From Paenibacillus sp. FJAT-29882 (GTDB lineage: Bacteria > Bacillota > Bacilli > Bacillales > DSM-1321), in the NCBI RefSeq assembly GCF_001510645.1, contig NZ_LMVB01000001.1:1602436-1666435 (forward strand): DNA of 64,000 bases, given 5' to 3'. Position numbers and translations under genes: made by a program. Numbering within the stretch: the first letter of the stretch is position 1; each line of letters opens with the position of its first letter. Positions 9,077 to 18,175 of the stretch are shown here, one piece after another. The notes beneath the pieces are model-generated. The model saw only the letters and a list, made by a program, of their open reading frames with translations, made no database searches and was not told the DNA's origin.

Positions 9077-10932
9077 GTAAACATAAAAAACCTCAAGGTG
9101 GCGGACCGATGGGACATGGTCCAGGCGGCGGCAATATGATGATGATGGGACAAAAAGCAAAAGATTTTAAAGGAACGCTCAGACGTCTCTTAATGTATTT
9201 AAAACCGCGTCGCAATCAATTAATCGCTGTATTCTTCTTTGCAATCTTAAGTACAATCTTTATGATCGTTGGCCCGAAAATCATGGGGACAGCAATTACA
9301 GAATTGTTTGAAGGGGCATATAGAAAGTTTCAAGGAGTACCAGGAGCATCCATTAACTTTGATAAAATTGGTCATATTCTTCTACTATTGGCGGGGCTGT
9401 ATGTCATAAGTAGCCTGTTCAACTATATACAGCAGTACATTATGTCTAGTGTTGCGCAAAAGACAGTGTATGATCTCAGAGAAGATGTCAATAAAAAGCT
9501 TGAGAAACTTCCGCTCAAATATTTTGACGGACGTTCGAATGGAGAAACGCTCAGCCGCGTGACAAATGACATTGATACAGTCGGAAGCACGCTTCAACAA
9601 AGTTTGACGCAGTTTATCACATCAATTGTTACGATTATTGGGATTATCATTATGATGCTGTCAATTAGTCCTGTTTTAACTTTAATAGCGATTGTTAGTT
9701 TACCGATTTCCATTTTTGCAATTCGACCTATATTAAAAAGATCTCAAAAATATTTTGCTACTCAACAGCGAACGCTTGGGCAATTAAATGGGCATATTGA
9801 AGAAATGTATACTGGTCATCAAGTCGTTAAAGCATTTGGACACGAGAAAAAGGCTGGTGCCCAATTTAATACAGTTAATGAAGAATTGTATGAAGCGGGA
9901 CGGAAAGCTCAGTTCATATCTGGTATTATCATGCCAATGATGATGTTCATCGGGAATCTGAGTTATGTCTTAATTAGTGTTGTCGGTGGGATTTTAGTGA
10001 CGCAACGTGCGATTTCAATAGGTGATATTCAAGCATTTATCACCTATTCTCGTCAGTTCACACAGCCCATCACACAAACAGCTAATATCGCAAACGTTAT
10101 TCAGTCAACGGTCGCAGCTGCTGAACGAGTATTTGAATTACTCGATGAAAAAGAAGAAATCGAAGAAAGAACGACAGCTCATTTAACGAGAGCGCAAGGT
10201 GCTGTCATTTTTGAACATGTGGACTTCGGATATGCCGAAGACCTATTAATTAAAGATATGAACATTAATGTTTTACCTGGACAAACGGTCGCGATCGTCG
10301 GACCGACTGGCGCTGGCAAAACGACCATGATTAATCTTTTGATGCGCTTTTATGAGCTAAACGGCGGAAAGATTACGATTGATGGTCTTGATATAACAAA
10401 TATGTCTCGGAACGATCTTCGAAAAACCTTTGGCATGGTGCTTCAAGACACTTGGCTTTTTAATGGAACGATTAAAGATAATATTGCTTACGGAAAAAGT
10501 GGTGCAACAGACGAAGAAATTTTCGCAGCCGCTCGTTCGTCCCATGCGGATCACTTTATCCGGACACTGCCCGATGGATACGAGACAATCTTAAATGAAG
10601 AAGCTTCGAACATCTCACAAGGACAAAAGCAGCTTTTGACAATTGCAAGAGCCATCCTTGCAGATCCACCAATTATGATTCTAGATGAAGCAACATCGAG
10701 CGTAGATACGCGAACCGAAGTCTTTATTCAACAAGCAATGAACCATTTGATGGAGGGACGGACTAGTTTTGTTATCGCCCATCGACTATCAACAATTAGG
10801 GAGGCTAATTTGATTCTAGTGATGGATCAAGGGAAAGTGATTGAGCAAGGGACTCATGTAGAACTATTAGAGGGCAATGGTTTTTACGCAGATCTTTACA
10901 ACAGTCAGTTCTCTGAAAAAGAAGTAGGATAA
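9073..10932 (+). CDS. ABC exporter half-transporter, catalytic subunit (YfiC-like)
   Basis: The 619-residue partner begins with a Gly/Met-rich hydrophilic tail (residues 5-30) that includes a run of four Met. A six-helix membrane domain and an NBD follow. The NBD has Walker A GPTGAGKTT, intact Walker B LDEATSSVD and H-loop AHRLST, but a non-canonical signature ISQGQKQLL. This complements the degenerate Walker B of the upstream subunit, so one composite ATP site is consensus and the other degenerate. It starts within the upstream stop codon (ATGA overlap). A GC hairpin at 10940-10972 may terminate the operon. Confidence 0.9.
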   Translation: MSKHKKPQGGGPMGHGPGGGNMMMMGQKAKDFKGTLRRLLMYLKPRRNQLIAVFFFAILSTIFMIVGPKIMGTAITELFEGAYRKFQGVPGASINFDKIGHILLLLAGLYVISSLFNYIQQYIMSSVAQKTVYDLREDVNKKLEKLPLKYFDGRSNGETLSRVTNDIDTVGSTLQQSLTQFITSIVTIIGIIIMMLSISPVLTLIAIVSLPISIFAIRPILKRSQKYFATQQRTLGQLNGHIEEMYTGHQVVKAFGHEKKAGAQFNTVNEELYEAGRKAQFISGIIMPMMMFIGNLSYVLISVVGGILVTQRAISIGDIQAFITYSRQFTQPITQTANIANVIQSTVAAAERVFELLDEKEEIEERTTAHLTRAQGAVIFEHVDFGYAEDLLIKDMNINVLPGQTVAIVGPTGAGKTTMINLLMRFYELNGGKITIDGLDITNMSRNDLRKTFGMVLQDTWLFNGTIKDNIAYGKSGATDEEIFAAARSSHADHFIRTLPDGYETILNEEASNISQGQKQLLTIARAILADPPIMILDEATSSVDTRTEVFIQQAMNHLMEGRTSFVIAHRLSTIREANLILVMDQGKVIEQGTHVELLEGNGFYADLYNSQFSEKEVG

Positions 10933-10939
10933 GTAAGAA

Positions 10940-10972
10940 AGGGCTCATTTCGAAAGCGGAAATGGGCCTCTG
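10940..10972 (+). terminator. Hairpin after the ABC exporter operon
   Basis: GGGCTCATTTC (from 10941) pairs with GAAATGGGCC, allowing G-U pairs. The T-run is weak, so termination efficiency is uncertain. Confidence 0.45.
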
Positions 10973-11072
10973 TTGATCAAAGAGGGATATAGACTCTATG
11001 CTGCAGAAGCAGATATTAAATTTTTTATGAATAAAATTGCAAAATGAACTAATAAAAATGAGAGGAAAATAA

Positions 11073-11288
11073 TTGACAATCAGTAATGAAGCAAATCATT
11101 TAGATGAAGAGGATGTAGGTCTATTATTCAACAGATTTTATACAGCAGATCAACCACGGTCAGGGAATGGGACCGGTTTAGGTCTTTCAATCGCTAAAAG
11201 CCTTATGAATAATATGAACGGAAAGCTTTCTGCAGAATTGAAAGGGAATCAATTATTTATGACGTGTGAATGGATGCTAAAAGCGTAA
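11073..11288 (+). pseudogene. C-terminal remnant of a sensor histidine kinase
   Basis: The 71 codons encode only the end of a HATPase_c domain: an F-box-like LLFNRFYTADQ, the G-box GNGTGLGLSIAKSL and a final strand. The N, HisKA and sensor regions are absent, and the upstream sequence has stops. The nominal TTG start has no good RBS. This is a decayed fragment of a two-component kinase, not a working gene. A short free-standing ATPase-like protein is unlikely. Confidence 0.8.
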
Positions 11289-11289
11289 A

Positions 11290-11320
11290 GAAGCCAGAAA
11301 AAGTCTGGCTTCTCTTTTTT
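11290..11320. terminator. Bidirectional terminator between the kinase remnant and phaC
   Basis: GAAGCCAGA (11290-11298) pairs perfectly with TCTGGCTTC (11304-11312), followed by a T-run. It lies between convergent coding regions. Confidence 0.85.
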
Positions 11321-12366
11321 TACTGACCAATCGGGCCTGATCGCTCCGGTAGCCATTCTTTATAATAAGTGGGAAGTGTATCATCGGAATGCATCTGGGC
11401 ATGGCCACTTTCTAATAGATGTAATGTTTTATCATGACTTGAAACGGCACCCATAATCGGTGATATCATTGTATTAGGCACAAGGCGGTCATTTTGACTT
11501 GCAATGACTAATAAATTCGCTTTTATTTTATTTAGTTTTGCTTTTTTTTCTCGAATTTTAAGTGTTCCTTTAATTAATTTGTTGCCAATTATGAGATCAT
11601 GCGTCATCTGCTTTACTGTTCCTGCCGTTAGTGGAATATGATCTTTTGTCCATGCATTAAAACGCCGCCATCTTTTCACATATTCTTGATCATCCGCCCG
11701 ATATAATAAGGAAAATAAAGGAGACACATAAACGGGGGAAGTCATCAGTCGCAAACCGGACTTAACAGCTTTAGCTGGTAAAATTTGAAGTACATCCAAT
11801 ATTTCATCAAATGAAACTCTTCCTTCACGCAGTGCTTCAGTCCATTGATCAAACTGGGGTACTGATTCGAAATCGATTGGAGCAACTGTTAAGATTAAAT
11901 TTTTTATTGGCTCCTCTGCAATTGCAGTATAGATGGCAGCTAATGTACCGCCTATACAAGATCCAAGCAAGGTAATTTCTGTTGCACCGGAATGTCTAAG
12001 AACTCGCTGTACCCCTTTTTGAATATAATCCAATATATACTCATCTAAAGAAATATTTCCATCTTCATATCCAGGAATTCCGAAGTCTAGTAAATAGATG
12101 TCATATCCTTCTTTACCAAAAGCTTCTATTAAACTATTACCAGGACCCAAATCAAAGATATAAGGACGATTTATTAATGAATAAATGATAAGAATTGGTA
12201 CATTATATCGTTTTTTCTTAGCTGGATAATGCCATAATGTAGCCTTATTTTTTTTCCAGACGGCTACTCTTGGAGTCATCCCTATTTGTGGCATTTCTTG
12301 ATTTTTGATGTCTAAGAAACTTTGCAATCTCGATGCTTTTTTCGGATTAGATTTTCGCTTTTCCAA
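11320..12366 (-). CDS. phaC: Class IV poly(3-hydroxyalkanoate) synthase subunit PhaC
   Basis: PhaC polymerises hydroxyacyl-CoA into polyester at the granule surface. The 348-residue alpha/beta-hydrolase has the lipase-like box GSCIGG, with Cys as nucleophile. Candidate triad partners are Asp in SQNDRLVP and His in SGHAQMH. The length fits class III/IV synthases. It begins at TTG 12366, inside the last codons of phaR (20-nt overlap), so the two are coupled. The gene order SDR-phaR-phaC supports the assignment. No phasin (phaP) or phaJ is in the cluster. Confidence 0.9.
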   Translation of the reverse strand: MEKRKSNPKKASRLQSFLDIKNQEMPQIGMTPRVAVWKKNKATLWHYPAKKKRYNVPILIIYSLINRPYIFDLGPGNSLIEAFGKEGYDIYLLDFGIPGYEDGNISLDEYILDYIQKGVQRVLRHSGATEITLLGSCIGGTLAAIYTAIAEEPIKNLILTVAPIDFESVPQFDQWTEALREGRVSFDEILDVLQILPAKAVKSGLRLMTSPVYVSPLFSLLYRADDQEYVKRWRRFNAWTKDHIPLTAGTVKQMTHDLIIGNKLIKGTLKIREKKAKLNKIKANLLVIASQNDRLVPNTMISPIMGAVSSHDKTLHLLESGHAQMHSDDTLPTYYKEWLPERSGPIGQ

Positions 12367-12784
12367 TTAAATTCCCCATCTCATTTGCATTATCTCCAGA
12401 AAAGAGGGAAGTTAGTAAAATCTTTTTTAGTCGTTTTCTTCTTTCCTCTGCAGATGTTGTGTTATTAGCCATGTTAATTTGAGGGTTATTTTGAAAAAGG
12501 GAAGCCAGTGTTTCATCTAATTTATCGAGTTTTTCTTCAAGTTGAACGGTCATTTTAGCAATATTGGCAATATCTCTTTTTGTTGGGAAATTAAGAGCGA
12601 CGGACAACATTTCTATATTGTCTTGGTTTTTTTTAATTTGAGGGGCAATTTGATTAGAGTATAAACTTGCGAGTTCAATAATTTCTTTTTTATTCAATGA
12701 ATCTTGAATTTTCTTATTAATCCTTCGTTCTGCATTGGTTCCATGTTTCTTCAATTCATAATAAGCATCCCTTTTTTTAGCCAT
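12347..12784 (-). CDS. phaR: PHA synthase subunit PhaR (class IV)
   Basis: The 145-residue, mostly helical, Lys/Glu-rich protein matches the PhaR partner required for PhaC activity in Bacillus class IV synthases. It contains the region LNFPTKRDIANIAKM and a following coiled-coil stretch (EEKLDKLDETL). ATG 12784 follows AAAGGAAG; the longer open frame upstream runs back into the SDR gene. It overlaps phaC at the 3' end. Confidence 0.87.
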   Translation of the reverse strand: MAKKRDAYYELKKHGTNAERRINKKIQDSLNKKEIIELASLYSNQIAPQIKKNQDNIEMLSVALNFPTKRDIANIAKMTVQLEEKLDKLDETLASLFQNNPQINMANNTTSAEERRKRLKKILLTSLFSGDNANEMGNLIGKAKI

Positions 12785-12806
12785 TATGATCTTCCTTTCC
12801 TTTAGT

Positions 12807-13574
12807 TTACACGAGTGCTGAAATTCCACCATCGACAACCAATATATGTCCAATCATATAATCAGATGCTTTTGATGCAAGGAATATGGCAGCACCTTTT
12901 AGATCCTCTTGATTACCGAAACGTCCTGCTGGCATATTTCCAAGAATATCAAAATTTGTTTGCTGGATAATTTTTTGTGTGATTTTTGTAGGGAAAAAAC
13001 CAGGGGCAATCGCATTTACTTGTATCCCATGTCTTGCAAGTTTGACGCCTAAGTCTTTAGTAAAGGTAATCACTGCTCCTTTACTTGTGTTATAAGCAAT
13101 AGTGTCTAATAATTCAGGGGCAGTACCTCCAAATCCATTCACAGAGGCTATATTGATAATTTTTCCAGATTGCTGTTTGATCATGACTGCTGCGACTGCT
13201 TGAGAAAATAAGAAAGTACCGGTTACGTTAACGTCCATTACTTTTTTCCATTGATGTTCTTTAAGATCAAGCACAGGAGATACCCAGGATGTACCGCTAT
13301 TGTTCACTAAAATATCGATTGAACCAAACTCTGCAACAGTTTCACTTACTACATGATCAATATCAGCTTTTTTTGTAATATCACATTGAAAAGCAAGCAC
13401 TTTAACACCGATTTTACTAAGTTCTTCTTTGGCTTCCTCACACGCTGTAATGTCGCGAGAGGCAATTACGATATTGGCACCAGCTTCAGCTAAAGCACTC
13501 GCAATCTGTAACCCAAGACCGCGTCCTCCCCCTGTAATAATAGCTGATTTTCCAGTTAAATCGAATCGATTCAT
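12807..13574 (-). CDS. Short-chain dehydrogenase/reductase, probable acetoacetyl-CoA reductase
   Basis: The 255-residue SDR has the classical cofactor motif TGGGRGLG, the NNSG motif, catalytic Ser in IASVNG and the YNTSK (YxxxK) site. A strong GGAGG precedes ATG 13574. Its position 22 bases before phaR suggests it makes 3-hydroxybutyryl-CoA with NADPH (a PhaB-like role). SDR substrate specificity cannot be read from motifs, and a gluconate/sugar dehydrogenase-like activity is possible. Confidence 0.82.
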   Translation of the reverse strand: MNRFDLTGKSAIITGGGRGLGLQIASALAEAGANIVIASRDITACEEAKEELSKIGVKVLAFQCDITKKADIDHVVSETVAEFGSIDILVNNSGTSWVSPVLDLKEHQWKKVMDVNVTGTFLFSQAVAAVMIKQQSGKIINIASVNGFGGTAPELLDTIAYNTSKGAVITFTKDLGVKLARHGIQVNAIAPGFFPTKITQKIIQQTNFDILGNMPAGRFGNQEDLKGAAIFLASKASDYMIGHILVVDGGISALV

Positions 13575-13887
13575 CTATAAACCTCCAATCCTTTGCATTT
13601 CTTAATAGTATAGACAAGCACACCCCTAAGTGTGTGTATAAATAACCATTTAACCCCCGCCAATTTTTTATCTGGAAATATGTGAAAAAAACTTGATGCA
13701 AAGGCAGTAGATGACATTACGCTCTTAAAGATAGATACACAACTATTGCAATATGTGTAGTGAAAGGCTAATGTTAAAGAACGTAGAAGCCAAATATACA
13801 TCAGTGTTGCACAGACAATTTCAGATGAAAAATATTAGAAACTTTTAGATCCAAAACCAAATCATGTCGACGATTGAAGGTGAGAAG
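13575..13887. other. Divergent intergenic region between the PHA operon and yuxK-like gene
   Basis: This AT-rich region must hold promoters for both directions, but I could not identify convincing boxes. Confidence 0.4.
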
Positions 13888-14280
13888 ATGAAGGGGATCG
13901 TTTTATTTGATGGGGAATGTAATTTTTGTGATAAAAGTGTGCAGTTCATCATCAAACGTGATCCAAAAGGGTATTATAATTTCGCATCACTCCAAAGTAC
14001 ATTAGGGCAAGATCTTTTAAAAAAGTACAATCTTGATTCAAATATGGACAGCTTTGTCCTTATAGAACATAATAAAGCCTATGAAAAGTCCACAGCTGCA
14101 CTTAGAATCACCAAAAATTTAAGTTGGTGCTGGAAATTTCTTTACCCTTTAATTCTTGTTCCTGTACCACTTCGAAATTGGTTATATGGGATGATCGCGA
14201 AAAATAGATATAAATGGTTCGGCCAAAAAGATCAATGTGTAATTCCTTCTCCAGAAATTAGGGATCGATTTTTAGATTAA
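13888..14280 (+). CDS. DCC-family thiol-disulfide oxidoreductase-like protein (YuxK/DUF393)
   Basis: The 130-residue protein opens with the DxxCxxC signature as FDGECNFCDKS, which names the DCC family and resembles a thioredoxin-like active site. The C-terminal part has conserved RNWLYGMIAKNRYKWFG. ATG 13888 is chosen for its GAAGGTGAG site. The biochemical role of the family is not well established. The gene is apparently monocistronic and divergent from the PHA cluster. Confidence 0.85.
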   Translation: MKGIVLFDGECNFCDKSVQFIIKRDPKGYYNFASLQSTLGQDLLKKYNLDSNMDSFVLIEHNKAYEKSTAALRITKNLSWCWKFLYPLILVPVPLRNWLYGMIAKNRYKWFGQKDQCVIPSPEIRDRFLD

Positions 14281-14304
14281 TGGGGATGAGAAAAAGCAGA
14301 CTAG

Positions 14305-14486
14305 TCGTGAACCGCACCTCCAATTGTTAGACACAATCTAACAATTGGAGGTGCGGTTTTTTTATGACAAAGTTTAAGTTAGAACTAAAATGGATGCTTG
14401 TAGTATGCTTTAGAAGTGGAAATGAAAGTGTGATAGAAATCCTCGTTAGTTTTTTTACAAAATCCCATTCTCGCTTACATCTTTAA
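14305..14486 (+). mobile_element. IS3-family (IS150-like) left-end remnant
   Basis: A near-perfect palindrome (arms about 14311-14330 and 14335-14354, core CCGCACCTCCAATTGTTAGA) is followed by a 40-codon ORF (14364-14486). Its start, MTKFKLELKWMLVVCF, and its SGNES and SHSRLHL segments resemble the N-terminal helix of IS3-group OrfA transposases. The rest of OrfA, OrfB and the right end are missing. The palindrome with its T-run may now terminate the yuxK-like gene. Family assignment is by recognition of OrfA-like residues and needs a database search. Confidence 0.65.
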
Positions 14487-14560
14487 ACTAAACAATTGTA
14501 CCTCAAGCTATTTGAATAAGCTCTTCTAAAAAACACCAACCCTTCATTTAAGCAAAAATC

Positions 14561-14608
14561 TTGAATGTCAAAGAAGGTCAAGGTATAATAAGGTCAAAGA
14601 TAGTCAAA
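14561..14608 (+). promoter_or_regulatory. clpE promoter with two CtsR operators
   Basis: TTGAAT (14561-14566) and TATAAT (14584-14589) have a 17-base spacer. The downstream heptad pair GGTCAAA-GAT-AGTCAAA (14592-14608) fits the CtsR consensus and covers the start site. A second, weaker pair TGTCAAA-GAA-GGTCAAG (14566-14582) fills the spacer. Heat or protein stress would relieve CtsR repression. Confidence 0.92.
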
Positions 14609-14641
14609 GTCAATAATTGATATCCTAAGGAGGAGTACAAA

Positions 14642-16762
14642 ATGTACTGTGAAATTTGTCAAGATAAACAAGCTAATATTCAAGTTCATATGGTTGTCAA
14701 CGGTCAGCAGCATGATGTGAAATTGTGCTCCACTTGTTATAAAAAAGAATCAAGTAAATTATCAGCGATGAATGGGGAAATGCCTCCATTCAATCCAGAT
14801 TTCTTTAAAGCATTCAATCAACACGCAAATCATATAAATAGTCATAATCAAGCTACGAAACAAACGGAATATAAGGGCGGAGGATTACTGGACGAATATG
14901 GCCGAAACTTAACGGATGCAGCAAAAGTTGGTCTTATTGATCCAGTCATCGGTAGGGAAGAAGAAGTGAAACGCGTTATTGAAATATTAAACCGCCGGAA
15001 TAAGAACAACCCCGTATTGATCGGGGAGCCAGGTGTTGGTAAAACGGCGATTGCTGAAGGATTAGCCTTGAAAATTGTAGTTGGGGATGTTCCGGTAAAA
15101 TTACGAACGAAAGAAGTGTATACACTTGATGTTGCTTCGCTTGTATCCAACACCGGAATACGTGGACAATTCGAAGAACGCATGAAACAGCTAATTTCTG
15201 AATTGCAGGATAGAAAAAATGTCATCTTATTTATTGATGAAATTCATCAAATTGTTGGTGCGGGTTCTGCAGAAGGCTCCATGGATGCTGGTAATATACT
15301 AAAACCTGCTTTAGCACGTGGCGAGCTTCAGCTTGTCGGTGCGACAACTCTATCAGAGTATCGAAAAATTGAGAAAGATGGGGCACTAGAACGTCGTTTC
15401 CAACCGATAACTGTTAACGAACCAAGTATTGCTGATGCGATAACGATTTTACAAGGACTAAAATCAAACTATGAAAACTATCATGAGGTTGAATACAGTG
15501 AGGCAGCGCTTAAAGCAGCGGTTACGCTATCACATCGTTATATTCAAGATCGTTTTCTTCCAGATAAGGCGATAGATTTAATGGATGAAGCAGGTTCAAA
15601 ATTGAACTTAAAGATAGAGGCAAGGGATCAAGAGAATATCCAATCCCGTTTGGCGCAAATTTTCCAAGAAAAAGAACAAGCACTTAAAGAGGAAAATTAT
15701 GAAGATGCTGCTAAATTACGAGACGAGGAAGAAAAACTAGGCAAGCTCCTACAAAAAGAAAATCCGGAAAGACCAATTGTCACAGTAGAGGACATTCAAG
15801 CCATTATTGAGCAAAAAACCGGCATTCCTGTCGGCAAATTACAGGAAGATGAACAGCAGAAAATGTTACATTTGCAAGAAGAACTAGCGAAGAAAGTCAT
15901 TGGTCAGGAAGAAGCTGTGAAAAAAGTAGCCAAAGCAATCCGAAGAAGCCGTGCTGGATTGAAATCAAAAACACGTCCGATTGGTTCCTTCCTTTTTGTA
16001 GGGCCTACTGGCGTTGGGAAAACCGAACTTTCAAAATCACTAGCAAGCGAGTTATTCGGTTCTAAAGATGCGATGATACGACTAGACATGAGCGAATTCA
16101 TGGAAAAACATAGTGTATCAAAACTAATTGGTTCTCCACCAGGTTATGTAGGGCATGAAGAGGCAGGACAATTGACCGAGAGTGTTCGTCGTAAACCGTA
16201 TAGCATCATTCTTCTTGATGAAATTGAAAAAGCTCATCCTGATGTGATGCATATGTTTTTACAAATCTTAGAAGATGGACGCCTAACGGATAGTCAAGGG
16301 CGAACCGTTAACTTTAAAGATACAGTCATAATCATGACAAGTAACGCCGGTGTTAGTGAAACGCGAAATGTCATGGGCTTTGGAACTGGTACTACTCTTG
16401 AGGAAGCAAGTATTCTGCAATCACTCGGCAGCTTCTTTAAACCTGAATTCTTAAACCGTTTCGACAACATCATTGAATTCGCTGCACTGAAAAAAGATGA
16501 CCTATTGCAAATTGTTGACATATTGTTACAAGAACTGTATGAAACAATTGAAGCACAAGGTCTTTCAATAGAAGTGACAGAAGAAGCAAAAGACAAAATT
16601 GTTGATCTCGGATATCATCCAGCTTATGGAGCACGCCCTCTTCGCAGAATGATTCAAGAACAACTGGAAGATGGCATTGCAGATTTTATATTTGAACAAC
16701 CTGAAGTAAAAAGCTTTAAGGCAATTGTAGAAAATAACAAAATGAAAATTGTGGAAAAATAA
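14642..16762 (+). CDS. clpE: ATP-dependent Clp protease ATPase subunit ClpE
   Basis: The 706-residue HSP100 protein starts with a Cys4 zinc finger (CEIC near residue 3, CSTC near 29), the feature that separates ClpE from ClpC. Two AAA+ modules follow. D1 has GEPGVGKT and LFIDEIHQ; D2 has GPTGVGKTE and [15 protein letters not shown]-like coiled segment ([14 protein letters not shown]) lies between them. ClpE unfolds aggregated proteins and feeds ClpP. AGGAGGAG lies close before ATG 14642. Two CtsR boxes in the promoter indicate class III heat-shock control. Confidence 0.97.
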   Translation: MYCEICQDKQANIQVHMVVNGQQHDVKLCSTCYKKESSKLSAMNGEMPPFNPDFFKAFNQHANHINSHNQATKQTEYKGGGLLDEYGRNLTDAAKVGLIDPVIGREEEVKRVIEILNRRNKNNPVLIGEPGVGKTAIAEGLALKIVVGDVPVKLRTKEVYTLDVASLVSNTGIRGQFEERMKQLISELQDRKNVILFIDEIHQIVGAGSAEGSMDAGNILKPALARGELQLVGATTLSEYRKIEKDGALERRFQPITVNEPSIADAITILQGLKSNYENYHEVEYSEAALKAAVTLSHRYIQDRFLPDKAIDLMDEAGSKLNLKIEARDQENIQSRLAQIFQEKEQALKEENYEDAAKLRDEEEKLGKLLQKENPERPIVTVEDIQAIIEQKTGIPVGKLQEDEQQKMLHLQEELAKKVIGQEEAVKKVAKAIRRSRAGLKSKTRPIGSFLFVGPTGVGKTELSKSLASELFGSKDAMIRLDMSEFMEKHSVSKLIGSPPGYVGHEEAGQLTESVRRKPYSIILLDEIEKAHPDVMHMFLQILEDGRLTDSQGRTVNFKDTVIIMTSNAGVSETRNVMGFGTGTTLEEASILQSLGSFFKPEFLNRFDNIIEFAALKKDDLLQIVDILLQELYETIEAQGLSIEVTEEAKDKIVDLGYHPAYGARPLRRMIQEQLEDGIADFIFEQPEVKSFKAIVENNKMKIVEK

Positions 16763-16768
16763 ACAATG

Positions 16769-16898
16769 AACGAGGATGTCCCATAATGAGAGGGCAGACC
16801 CCACACCTCCTATATATCGATTATAAGACATGTAAATGCCAAAATAAGCGGAATATAGAGAGTGAGGTCAAGCCACTTTTGCGGTATCCTCGTTTTTT
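16769..16898 (+). repeat. Repeat-type terminator element after clpE
   Basis: Outer arms AACGAGGAT (16769-16777) and ATCCTCGTT (16886-16894) enclose about 110 bases and are followed by a T-run. The inside carries AGGATGTCCCATAATG and TAGAGAGTGAGGTCA. Similar boxes occur at 2134, 37129, 40585 and 51031-51149, so it belongs to a dispersed intergenic family. It lies between convergent genes and could terminate both. Confidence 0.65.
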
Positions 16899-16909
16899 GA
16901 TGCAAAAAA

Positions 16910-18028
16910 TTAGTCTTTTATCGCACTTCTAACATCATACAGCTCTAAATCAATATCCAATGGCAACTCGAGTGCAAGTTTTGCCAATTGATACCCAATA
17001 TAAGGTCCCATTGTCAGTCCTGAAGCTCCCAGGCCATTTGCGATGACCAAACCATCCCAGCCTGGAAAAGGGCCGATAATTGGAAGGAATCCAGGTGTAA
17101 ACGGACGGAAACCAACCCGTGCTTCCAAAAATGTACTATCCGATAAACCAGGAGCTATATCCAATGCTTTACCGATAACTTCCTGCACCCCTCCTGCTGT
17201 CAAGCGTGAATCATACATCTCCATGTTTTCATGTGTAGCACCTACCACAATTGTGTGATGATCAAAAGCAAGCATATATTGGTCATTTGGCGGCATAACG
17301 ACTGGCCATCTACTTGTATCTGCTTCTAGCAGTTCTAGATGAACAATTTGAGCTTTTTGGAAGCTTACTTGAAAGTGAATCCCTAGAGGCTCTAACAATT
17401 GATTGGCCCATGCACCAGCACAGACAATCACTTTATTTGCTACCATATTCTCACCATTTACTTGAACTCCAATAACTTGCTTTCCTTCAAATTGAAGAAC
17501 AGCATCTCCAGAAATAAGTTGCGCTCCATTTTTTTTTGCCGCCCGAAGTAATGAATCTCGAAGTGAACGTCCATCTACTCGAGCCGCTCCACTGACATGT
17601 AGAGAAGCATATTCCTCAGATAGCGGAGGAAAACGATGATTTGTTTCAGTTTCAGACAGTTTAATGACTTCGCCGATTTCTGGTGCATCCTCTTTTCTTG
17701 TTAATGCACGTTTTTCCATGGCATTAATTTTTTCTTCATCCTTATGTATACTAATAGCTCCAACGCGTGCATAACCGGTTTCTGTTTCACCGTCTTTTGT
17801 TAGGTCGTCAATTAATTCAGGATAGAAACGCGCTCCTGACTTCGCGAGCTGATACCATGCTTGATTGCGCCGTTGAGATAGCCAAGGACAAACAATTCCT
17901 GCAGCCGCATCTGTTGCTTGACCACGATCTTTGCGATCGACAATGATTACTTCCGCACCCATTTTTACCAGTTGATAAGCGGTCGATGCACCTAGAATTC
18001 CAGCTCCAACAATAATAAATCTTTGCAT
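16910..18028 (-). CDS. FAD-dependent amine/amino-acid oxidoreductase (DAO family)
   Basis: The 372-residue protein begins with the FAD-binding GAGILGASTAYQLVKMGA motif and has the C-terminal DAO signature region IIGPFPGWDGLVIANGLGASGLTMGP. It resembles glycine oxidase/D-amino-acid dehydrogenase-like proteins (YurR type). ATG 18028 is preferred over 18037 because AAAAGGATGG is correctly spaced from it. It is single and convergent with clpE. The amino-acid or amine substrate is not determined. Confidence 0.85.
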   Translation of the reverse strand: MQRFIIVGAGILGASTAYQLVKMGAEVIIVDRKDRGQATDAAAGIVCPWLSQRRNQAWYQLAKSGARFYPELIDDLTKDGETETGYARVGAISIHKDEEKINAMEKRALTRKEDAPEIGEVIKLSETETNHRFPPLSEEYASLHVSGAARVDGRSLRDSLLRAAKKNGAQLISGDAVLQFEGKQVIGVQVNGENMVANKVIVCAGAWANQLLEPLGIHFQVSFQKAQIVHLELLEADTSRWPVVMPPNDQYMLAFDHHTIVVGATHENMEMYDSRLTAGGVQEVIGKALDIAPGLSDSTFLEARVGFRPFTPGFLPIIGPFPGWDGLVIANGLGASGLTMGPYIGYQLAKLALELPLDIDLELYDVRSAIKD

Positions 18029-18175
18029 ATAAACCATCCTTTTCTTACAAATTCAATATTATTATATACCTATTAGATGGAATCCTACAGTTTGATTCGA
18101 AAATCATTCCGTTTCTCGTGTAAAGTATTGTATAATCAGTTGCAAGGTTACAGCGACACGAGGAGGATTACCATT

